From NCBI RefSeq assembly GCF_029784135.1, contig NC_073746.1:247885307-247949306 (forward strand): a stretch of DNA of 64,000 nt, read 5' to 3'. Of the stretch, positions 54,291-64,000 are shown one piece after another. A program made the translations under genes and the position numbers. Under the pieces are notes generated by a model. It was not told the DNA's origin. It worked only from the letters and a program-made list of their open reading frames with translations, and ran no database searches. Each line of letters opens with the position of its first letter. Position 1 is the stretch's first letter. This stretch comes from Toxorhynchites rutilus septentrionalis (lineage: Eukaryota; Arthropoda; Insecta; Diptera; Culicidae).

Positions 54291-57200
54291 TTTTTTAGCA
54301 GTTAGAAACATGGCTTTCTTCAGCCGACGAACTGAATTTCCACGATTTCAACATTATTCGCCTCGATCGAAATGACTCGTACGTACTATTGGGGATCAAA
54401 AATTGCCACTCCTTCTATAGAGTCACTCTCCCATCGATGACAGGCATTGAAGTTGTCGCTTGCCAGACACAAATCAATGGCAAAGACCTCTGCATTGCCT
54501 CGATATATATTCCTCCAAGAACTATGGTTGGCCGCCATCAGTTTTTTGATATCATCGAGGCACTGCCGGAGCCGCGGCTAATCTTAGGTGACCTCAACTC
54601 CCATGGAACAGCATGGGGTTCACTCTACGATGACAACCGTGCCACTTTGATTTATGATCTGTGTGAACTTCAAATTGACAGTTTTGAATACTGGGGAAGC
54701 AACTAGAATAGCCAACCCTCCTGCACGGGCAAGCATGCTAGACATATCACTTTGCTCTCCTTCGTTATCCCTGGATTGCACGTGGAAGGTAATCCAAGAT
54801 CCCCACGGTAGTGACCACCTGCCAATAATTTTATCGATCGCCAATGAATCAGGTTCTCGTGAGTCAGTCGATATTGCGTATGACCTCATGAAAAATATTG
54901 ACTGGAGAAAATTTGCAGAAATAATATCTGAAGCACTTGTTTCAATGCATGAACTTCCTCCACTCGAAGAGTATAATTTTATATCGAGTTTGATTTACGA
55001 AAGCGCACTTCAAGCTCAAAAGAAACGTGTTCCTGCTACCACTTTACGACGTCGTCCTCCATCACTTTGGTGGGACAAGGAGTGTTCAAAGGTCTACCTT
55101 GAAAAATCATCCGCTTTCAAAAAATTCCGGAAAACTGGACTAGTGGAATGGTTTTGAAAGCACCAAGCTCTAGAAGCCAAACTAAAAGGTCTGATTAAAG
55201 CAAAAAAGCGTGGATATTGGCGAAAGTTCGTCAATGGTTTGTCAAGGGAGACCGCTATGAGCACTCTTTGGAACACGGCTAGGAGAATGCGTGGCTGGAA
55301 CCATACAAATGAAAGTGAGGAATACTCTGACCGTTGGATTTTCAAATTTGCAAGAAAGGTTTATCCCGATTCCGTTCCTGCACAAAGCGTCGTACGCGAC
55401 ATTCCGCTCCAATGCGACATTGAGAATTTTTCGATGGTGGAATTCTCAATTGCCCTCCTCTCATGTAACAATTCAGCTCCGGGGTCGGACAAGATTAAAT
55501 TCAACTTGTTGAAGAATCTTCCCGACTTGGCAAAACAGCGTTTGCTGAACTTGTTCAACAAGTTTCTGGAGCTGAATATTGTCCCGCATGACTGGAGACA
55601 AGTGAGAGTGATAGCCATACGGAAACCCAACAAGCCGGCTTGCAATCACAACTCGTAAAGGCCGATTGCAATGTTATCCTGTATTCGTAAATTGTTAGAG
55701 AAAATGATTCTACTTCGTTTGGACAAGTGGTTTGAAGCGAACAATTTGCTGTCAAATACGCAGTTTTTGACAGCAAAAACATTTTGCTCGTTTTTCGCAT
55801 TTGCTCGCAAAGAACAAATGGCTTCCGTTTTTCTCGATATCAAAGGCATTTGATTCAGTTGCCATGGAAATTCTCTCAGAGAAACTTCATAATCGTGGAC
55901 TTTCACCAATTCTGAATAATTTCCTGTACAATTTACTGTCAGAAAAGCACATGTTTTTCAATCATGGCAGCTTGAAATCTTCTCGATACAGTTTTATGGG
56001 CCTACCACAAGGCTCCTGCTTAAGCCCCCTCTTGTACAGTTTTTACGTCAATGATATAGATGATTATCTAACTAGAGACTGCACGCTGAGACAACTTGCA
56101 GACGATGGAGTTATTTCCATCACGGGTACTAATCCCGCCGTTCTGCAAAAATCCTTGCAAGATACCCTGAACAATCTGTTCACGTGGGCTCTCAAGCTGG
56201 GTATCGAATTCTCTACGGAGAAAACCGAAATGGTCGTTTTTTCTAGGAAGCACGAACCCGCCCAATTCCAGCTTCACCTATCCGGCAAAACGATCAAGCA
56301 CTCGATGTTTTTCAAATACCTTGGAGTATATTTTGACTCTAAATGTACCTGGGGAATACACATTGCGTAATTGAAACAGAAATGCCAGCAAAGAATCAAT
56401 TTTCTCCAAACAATAACCGGAACATGGTGGGGTGCCCATCCAGGAGACCTCATTCAGTTATACAAAACAACGATATTATCAGTGTTAGAATATGGCAGTT
56501 TTTGCTTCCGATCAGCTGCCAGGATTCATATTCTCAAGCTGGAGAGAATACAATATCGTTGCTTGCGTATAGCAATGGGGTGTTTGCATTCGACACATAC
56601 GATGAGTCTCGAAGTTTTGGCAGGAGTACCCGCGCTTACTCTTCGGTTCACAGAATTATCCTACAGATTTCTCATCCGTTGCAAGATCATGAATCCATTG
56701 GTGATTGATAACTTCGAAAATCTACTCCAACTGACTCCTTAGTCAAGTTTTATGTCTTTATACCATGAGTACCTTACCCACGACGTGCACCCTTCACCAG
56801 GCATCTCCAACCAAGTTTGCTTCCCATACTTTTGCAATTCCTCTGTCATTTTTGATCTGTCCATGCGACAAAAAATCCATGGAATCCCAGATCATCTACG
56901 CTCAGATTCTATTCCGCCGATATTTTCGGCAGAATATGGTGGCATAGTTAGATCTGATAAAATGTTCTTTACTGACGGTTCATTCATAAACGGGTCCACT
57001 GGCTTTGGCATCTTCAATGAAAATTCCAGTGCCTCTTTCAAACTCAAAGATCCTTGTTCCGTGTATGTTGCTGAACTGGGTGCGATATACTACGCACTGG
57101 GGATCATTGAAACATTGCCCATCGACCACTATTTTATTTTTTCAGACAGTCTCAGCTCATTAGAGGCAATCCGCTCAATGAAAGTTGATAAACGCTCATC

Positions 57201-57813
57201 TTATTTCCTAACAAGAATAAGACAACTATTGAGTGTTTTGGTCGAAAAATTATTCAAGATTACCTTAGCATGGGTTCCCTCTCATTGCTCGATTCCGGGG
57301 AATGAGAAAGTGGACTCGCTAGCTAAGGTGGGCGCTTTAGAAGGCACTCTTTTTGAAAGGCAAATTGCTTATAATGAATTTTTCCACATTCCTCGTCAGT
57401 ATACGCTCGTAAGTTGGCAGCGCATGTGGAGTGGAGATGAGTTCGGTCGTTGGTTACACACGATTATCCCTAAGGTCTCGACGAGGGCATGGTTCTGGGG
57501 ATTGAATGTAGGTCGTGATTTCATTCGCGTGATATCTCGGCTTATGTCCAATCACTACAACCTAAACGCGCATCTCTATCGCATTGGGCTCGCAGCAAAC
57601 AATCTTTGTGATTGTGGCGATGGCTACCACGACATCGAGCATGTTGTCTGGTCGTGTATCCGGTTCCATGCTGCTCGCTCTCAGCTCTCTACAGCACTAA
57701 GAGCACAAGGCAGACAATCGGATATCCCCGTCCGGGATATCTTAGGTAGCCGTGATCCTGATCTTCTGCTTCATCTATACCTGTTCCACAGAAACGCCGA
57801 TGTCAACGTATAA
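54291..57813 (+). pseudogene. Decayed LINE ORF2 (EN-RT-RNase H)
   Basis: The first 40 or so residues of the endonuclease are deleted (it opens with TWLSSADELNFHDFNIIRL). Then come LGDLNSHGTAWG, SDHLPI, a shift near 54670, an in-frame stop near 55155, NSAPGSDKIKFN, a stop near 55656, LPQGSCLSPLLYSF, QLADDGVIS, a stop near 56368 and one near 56740. A long open C-terminal segment (56752-57813) carries RNase H (FTDGSF, AELGAIYYAL, SDSLSSLEAI, WVPSHCSIPGNEKVD) and the final knuckle (CDCGDGYHDIEHVVWSC). The palm motif is LADDG here too, so Leu is a family feature. Confidence 0.9.
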
Positions 57814-58291
57814 TGATGTTTCCTTCGTTGTGTCCCCGTTTCATATCCCTCCTATCCGATCGATAAACTTTTACTTAGTCGCGGCAATACATACACACAC
57901 TCTTTACAGACACACGGGCCAAAGGTTGTGCAGTCCACTGATCATTCAACGAGAGCCAAAGGTTGTACCGCTCATGACAACTCTACACGAACTGATGATT
58001 GCGCCGGCTAGTGACCATTCTATCCTGGATTCCTCGAGTCGAGAAAGACGCACCACGTTAGATATGAGGTACAGACTAGGGGGGCGTTGCTGATTAATGG
58101 TCAGCTGCATCCCAATAGGAAGTATCCCGTGTCGGGTACACGTACAGAGCATTGGAGACAGCAACATCCGAATTACGAAAACACTTGTAATACTAACCTC
58201 GAGCCAACCGCGAGTAATCGGTTACATATTACTAACATAGATAATAAGAAAAATTGTATTGAACTCCCGGCCCCGTGAGGCTAACGCCATA
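57814..58291 (+). mobile_element. 3' UTR of the decayed LINE, tail missing
   Basis: It matches 40243-40711 with a handful of differences, but stops at cgccatatga. The last 40 or so bases and the poly(A) tail present in the 40-kb copy are gone, and the inverted-repeat arm begins at once (tatttgaaaatcatat). Confidence 0.9.
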
Positions 58292-58905
58292 TGATATTTG
58301 AAAATCATATATTATATAGAGTGAAACCTGTTCTTTTAAATTTCGTCAACAAACATTTTTTATGGGGCAAACCCCAGAAAGAATGATAAACAAGTGAAAA
58401 GAGCGTGTTTATTGGGAAGAAATATCAATAACTTTGAGTAAAGTTGAGATATTGACAAGTTCAGCATCGAAAAATGTTTGTATTAGTAAGCTCTCAAAGT
58501 CTTTCGAAGACTTTTTACTTTTTACATGCAAACTATGTAAAATTTTAAATATAAAAGTTAGAGCAAACATAAACAGTTTTTTTCATGGTGACCCTAACGT
58601 AACTTAGAAAAAAGGCGCTATATCGGTTATTTCAAGAGATAGAGAAAAACTTTGTTCTACAAAGATGACTCAAATAACTGGAGCTACAATATTGTCGAAC
58701 TATGTTTACCTCTATCTATAAAGATAAGAAAGTTCGATTTTTTATTTCATCGAAAATTTTGGTCATCCTATTTTTGACAACATAAAAACGAGCGCTCTAT
58801 AATAAGTAACAACTTTGTCTAAAACAGTTTTTGTCTAGAGAATAACTGTCAAGCTCTAAATGCTAATTTCCACTTAAATGCATCTCCTGGACCATTATGC
58901 AATGG
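58292..58905. repeat. Right arm of the 0.6-kb inverted repeat
   Basis: The inverse of 52628-53222; see that entry. It ends at gcatctcctggaccatta. Confidence 0.85.
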
Positions 58906-59706
58906 GATCGAGAGATTTTTTTTTTTTTGCTTTATCCGGCCAAAACACATATCTTCCACCTGAATGATGTTTTTTCCTAGCATATCGAGCATTCAATCTT
59001 GTACATACTTTGATTTAGAACCAAACACTTGGCTTAAACCATGACTCAGAAATACCGCTCTTAGAAATGGCTTTGTTTACTGTCTATCCCATAAAAACTA
59101 CGAAAATCCGTTCCCAAGGTTCAAAAATATTTTTCTTTTTTTATGATTGAAAAACCTTTTTATTTATTCAAGCTTGTATTTCAACCAATTCTTAATTAAT
59201 CTCTCCAAGACAATAGGTTTCAACGTTTCAATTTGAAGAATTTGGCTTAAAACAAATTTGTTATTGAAAACCTCGGTTTGATATAACGGGGTTTTAATAA
59301 GAGCGCTATAAAAGTTTTTTTTAAATAAAACAAAAACGGTTTTTGAAAGTACAATATTGTCTAATAGTTCATTAATTTTCTTCGGTTTTTGACCCATTCA
59401 CACCCCCCATCGACAGTATCTAGATATATTGTGATGCGGTATTGTATTTCAAAACAAAAATTAACCGGATAAACGCCCCGGGTAAACGTAACGCCTCGGG
59501 CAGACGTATGCCATCCGACGCTCGCTAAAGCTCGGTCAGACATTGCTAAAGGATTGTATCCTATGTTTGAAACTAACCGGGCAATCAGTGGATTCCAGGT
59601 TTGCGTGCGAGACACCGTCGAACCGACGATTTATTCCGGTCACGATACAGAGGTACCTTAAAGATACCTAATTTCAGGTACAATCTAGGCATAACGTAAA
59701 CAAGTT
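58906..59706. other. No gene recognised
   Basis: AT-rich up to 59395, then a GC-richer stretch (59400-59640) with an 84-codon minus-strand ORF that has no recognisable domain. Confidence 0.4.
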
Positions 59707-59925
59707 AACACTCCTATACTCGCACATTGGTCTGTCAGACCGAGAAATCAATAATTCGTTCATTTCTCAGAAAATATCAACACTACGACTTTGCGATTCC
59801 CTCTAGCTTCGTTATTCGTCGTTCGTCATCGTTTAGCGTATCGCATGTGTTGTTACAAAAGAGACGTGTGCCACTTTTTTAACACTTTCGGGCTGACACA
59901 CCGACGCGAGTATAGGAGAAACTTT
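59707..59925. mobile_element. TTAA-type MITE remnant
   Basis: It begins TTAACACTCCTATACTCGC and contains the palindrome ggtctgtcagacc. The inverse phrase gcgagtataggag is at 59911-59923, but a right-hand TTAA is not at the expected place. Related ends occur at 25340-25378 and 63590-63636. Confidence 0.5.
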
Positions 59926-62900
59926 TTCGGACAAGTGCCTTTTTTCATATTCTAGAATATTATTGAATGAAATGTATGAATTAATGTTAGTGGCGTGGAA
60001 TATTTATTGAATATAATGCATAAGATCATAACCGGACTATTCTTATTTGATGTCAGTCCCTTTTGTAACTAGATTGAACGGATCCATATATTAACTATTC
60101 GTCGTTAGATTCATACGTTCAAAAGCAAAATATAAATGTTCAACTTTCGTATAGTTATTCGCTGGTCATACATATACACACTTGTGAAAGAATTTCACTT
60201 GTGGAAAAGTAACTAAATAACTAATCGGTGGCTTATTTTTAACAGTTACAGTTTCGAGTTTTTTTTTAATAATGGACAATATAGACAATAAAACAAGAAA
60301 AAGAAAAGGAAGTACCTAGAATTCCTTTTAATCATCTTTTTATGCGCTGTCTCAAAAAAGACATTAATTCATAGTTTACCAAGAATACAAAGACAAAGAA
60401 TATTAGAAATATGCAAACTTTATATTCCAGAACCTTTATCATCTGGTAATTATATGAAAGGTGGTTATCAGTGCTTGGATTTTGAATGAACTGAATATGA
60501 GCATATGCCCTTCATTCGTTTTCTCATTCATGTACGTTGCTCCCTTTGAACCATTCAACACTACGGTGCCAGGCGAATTGCCTTGATTCACTGCCATCGA
60601 CATCGGTGAACCATCAACATTCGAAGCTTGAATTTTAAAAGAGGAGCTCGAGCATTCTAAGCTCATTCTTTCTTCTATTCGCTATGATACATACTTGTGG
60701 ACGTCATCCACTCACAGCTAAATACAGGCGCTTGTGCTCTCTTAGCGGGCTGTGGCCGAGCCTTGGCTGCACATATGGTGCACGGGAGGAGAATTGAATT
60801 GAAGCATTTTTCTAGTTTCGCATTTATTTTATTCACAGCAAACTACTAGGCCTAAACGTGAAGTTTATTAAACTTTTAATGTCATAACGTTTTATTTGAA
60901 CGTTACGTATCTTTCAGGTAATAATATGAAACTTGAACTATTAATGTTAGTTCAAATATTCTATTTATAACAAGTTAATCTACCTAACAATGGTTTTTGG
61001 CTAGAATTATCTCCACCAAAATAGGTTTTTCAGAAAATCATCATAATTTTTGAACTTCAATAGTTGGGCTATGTTGTTTCATTTAGGAATGTAACACGGA
61101 TTACATTTTCCTTTTCAACTGCAAACCGGAAACTGGTGCGTTAGTGCGCTTTTTATAAAGTAAAAAACTTTAGTACGCGAAGATAAGCGCTTTGGTGTTG
61201 CATGTATTGACATAAACTTATATACAGTATCAGAACAAAGCCATTCCTTATACTTCTATTAGGCATGGTAGAGTTTGATGAAAGGCACAACTTGACAAAC
61301 CTGACCCAAAAAAGTTATTCGATATACAATTTTGGACTCGAAACTGTATACAGTTTGAAAGAGAAATATTATTTTAATGTTTCGAATATGACTTATTTCG
61401 AAAAAAAAGTTACCTTTTAATGTTAAGGTGAAATATAAGTGCCTATTATAAGTACAGTGGGGTGAAAATCGTGACTTTTGAAGATTTAGTTGAATTTTTA
61501 CCAGGAATTTTTTATATCGATATTGCAGCAAAATTAAGAAAGACAGAAGTTGGGTGTCGAAGAACAAATTGTAGAGAACTAGAGAACTTTAATCCAATCG
61601 ATAGAAACAATAATGTTTATATTAATTTCTGGGATAAAACTAATAATAACATATTGAAAATTACCAACTTTTAAGTTTTTCACTTCCAAAATGTTATTTA
61701 AATACACTAATTTAGATGTTCCAGTACTTTATTCTTTAGCGTACTTTATAATGTAGATCCAGTTAGAGGCAACAGAGTCTGAAACAACAAAAAGTTCTAT
61801 AACTCTGTCATTGTTGAAATTCAAACATATGCGTAGAAGGATTTTTCTCATCAAATATGATCGTCTATCATCTCCTGAGAGATTCTGAATAAATTTATTT
61901 TTTTCGTATGAGAAAGGTGTGACTTTAAGAAATGAATAAAAAAATTAAATTCTACTTTTATATTAAAAAAACGAAAATATATGCATAAAAAACGAATAGA
62001 ACAATGTTTTTGACTCGATAAAATACAGAATTCGATTATATACAGTTCAAAGTTCGTAAAAAGTTCGGTATGTATATTAGCAAATTTCGAAACTGTAAGA
62101 AAGTATGAAACGCTGTTGAAAACTATAGAGAAACTGCTATACGCGATGTCCAGAACAACAACGACATACTGCTTCGCATAGTAGTTTCAAAACAATTGAT
62201 AGTTATTTCAAGCAATAATTCCAAGAGTATAAATCTAAACATTTAATTTTTAAACGATTTGTTAATAAAACTTGTCATTATCGATGCGCGTTTTTATTAA
62301 AAACATAATCGAAGTTACAGAAAGACATAGACAAGTTTGTTAGAAAATACATTATATCGTTCCTATTACACGATATTGCAATGAATTTGAAGTTTTGAGG
62401 TAAGTTTACTGCTTGCTTTATTCACGTGAATACATTCCTCGTACAGCGAAATACAGCAAATATGTACAGTGTTGTCTACCGTAAATTTCTTGGTGGAAGG
62501 AGTAATATTACATATCAATCCAGTATATAACGTATGAACGTTAAGTTATGAAATATCATTAATAATTAATAATTAATACAGTAATTCAAGTGAGAATGAA
62601 AATATCTTATAATTTATCGAACATTGCATCGCTCACCCAATCATCACATTATATTCATATAAACTTAAACTCAAAACATATAAAGGAGTACCTTATGAAT
62701 CTGCTTCAAAATAATGTCGACGATATTAATACAAAAAGTGCGACACACGGATCGCGCGCATTTCTAAAATATAGATTCTAGCTGGCTCAAATGAAATACG
62801 CTTGAGGAATTATTTGCATTCAAATTCAGTAGCACACACTGAATTTGAATGATTCAACTGCAAACTGGCACGTGAATCTCATATGCTACTGAACCAAATA

Positions 62901-63589
62901 TACTGTTTACAGCCTACGTTCAGGGGATAAAAAAGAATTGCTAGACTCTTCCAAATAGTCTCACGACTTTTTAGCGTTATGAGTACAAATTCTTCAGCAC
63001 ATATGGATGGACACAATCGTTCTCACTTTTATTTCTCGTGTGGTATATTCAGCGCGAACAGCAGTTGCTTGGTACGTTAGTGTGAGAGCTTTAAAGCAAC
63101 TGAACTGTTTTACGGTTCGTTCATTCAAATTTGAATGAATGGTGAAAGCACTGGTGGTTATACATTCTTCTCTTCGATAAAAGACTCGAAAAATACGCAA
63201 CAACTGCAGGAAATGTAAAAAATATGTTTGTTTCGAGCATGCACTTATGCTATGTTTTGATTGTTACTCCAATGAAACCACAATCGATTAATACGTTTTT
63301 ATGTTATTTTATAGCTCTTTATCTTCCATGAATTATATTCAGTTGCTTACTTTTAATTAATAACAGTGAAAAATTCAAATTTCGTTATTTGTGTTAGAGT
63401 ATCAAAAATTACTCTGTTTTGAGAAGGCTGAATTAGATGACTATTAAAACATAATAAACACGAAGAAAACATATTTTTTTGGAGTTTTTTCATTCAATCA
63501 TACCCTCTTCTTCAAATAAATGCCAATAAAGCCTGAAAAATACACAATGGCAACATTACGGAGAAGTTTTCGGTCTGTGACACCGTGCG
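59926..63589. other. No gene recognised; AT-rich
   Basis: The ORF at 60439-60666 (-, 75 residues, with SSFKIQA at both ends) is unusual in composition but matches nothing I know. A short perfect hairpin lies at 62817-62851. No tRNA, LINE or transposase motif is seen. Confidence 0.4.
62817..62851. repeat. Hairpin with 14-bp perfect arms
   Basis: cattcaaattcagt (62817-62830) pairs with actgaatttgaatg (62838-62851) around a 7-base loop. Similar cattcaaatttgaatg occurs at 63122-63137. It may be a remnant of a small MITE. Confidence 0.7.
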
Positions 63590-63636
63590 CGAGTATACGT
63601 GTTATGATTTTGCACGCGAGTACAGGAATGTTAATT
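63590..63636. repeat. TTAA-type MITE end
   Basis: gcgcgagtatacgtgtt, then gcacgcgagtacaggaatg and TTAA, the inverse of the 59707 end type. Confidence 0.4.
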
Positions 63637-64000
63637 ATGTTTGTACCGATAACGTCCGGTTGGATCAACGAGGTGTGTTTGTGTTGTTGTGATTTCAATT
63701 CTCCTTTGGAAACTGTTCATGTCCTCAAATGTATATTTTTACCATAATGATGTATGTATTTGAAAAAGTTGGAAGAAATTATAATCAAATTCATAAAATT
63801 TTATGAACATGACGGGATAACACTAGAATCATATTGAAAGGGTCTACTTACTGTAAAAAGACAATAGATTAGAAATATGTTTTCAATATTTTGAGAATGG
63901 TTGCATTTAGAAGGAGATTGATAATGAGCTTTTTTGTTTTAAATCATATCTGGATTCATAATTTGAAAAATTGATAAATTTCATAAATTTCATATAAATT
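63637..64000. other. No gene recognised
   Basis: AT-rich to the end of the window. Confidence 0.5.

Noticed and set aside
60439..60666. 75-codon minus-strand ORF with a repeated SSFKIQA motif
   Set aside because: The composition is curious, but there is no known family, no splice signals and AT-rich surroundings; not enough to call a gene.
1..64000. CRISPR array, operon or prokaryotic defence system
   Set aside because: No regularly spaced direct repeats with unique spacers are present. The introns, SINEs and LINEs show this is eukaryotic DNA.

Overview
The window looks like repeat-rich chromosomal DNA of a mosquito, probably a culicine such as Aedes. It is AT-rich and eukaryotic. It carries two DD37E (ITmD37E-type) transposons, Tc1 and mariner relics, a Helitron relic, RTE and other LINE debris, RNase H-bearing I-like LINEs, tRNA-derived SINEs and TTAA-flanked MITEs. 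The genus is an inference from the mix of elements; no host gene here fixes it.

Layout. 0.1-8.5 kb: old MITE copies, a LINE endonuclease scrap, two tRNA-SINEs and a GATAAATA tandem tract. 8.87-10.16 kb: a complete DD37E transposon with identical 49-bp ends and a transposase broken only by three stop codons. 10.7-13.2 kb: a decayed Helitron on the minus strand, flanked by two copies of another repeat. 13.5-16.2 kb: MITE ends around a long inverted-repeat element. 16.5-22.4 kb: a full-length LINE with both ORFs intact (the youngest large coding element here). 22.5-36 kb: mostly unrecognised sequence with a 590-bp ATCTATTT array, a deleted mariner, a SINE, several MITEs and one possible exon. 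36.3-40.8 kb: mariner, RTE and LINE debris plus a 5'-truncated LINE tail with a fresh poly(A). 41.7-43.4 kb: a Tc1-like element turned into a fold-back.

The best host gene is hidden in 45.5-47.0 kb on the minus strand. Four short exons with good splice sites and matching phases encode a 153-residue multipass membrane protein. None of its exons forms a long ORF, so ORF scans miss it. Just upstream (47.4-50.4 kb) is a nest: a TTAA-flanked MITE filled with a DD37E transposon, a 1.25-kb inverted-repeat MITE and a small third MITE. Then come a 59-nt near-perfect palindrome, a Tc1-like relic (51.0-52.4 kb), and a second, decayed LINE of a sister family sitting between 0.6-kb inverted repeats (52.6-58.9 kb). 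The last 5 kb is AT-rich and almost featureless.

The genes do not form an operon or a shared pathway. The window is one small host gene in a sea of transposable elements. I see no convincing new defence or metabolic system. The most useful results are the hidden gene, the fold-back Tc1, the nested elements and the long hairpin-forming MITEs.
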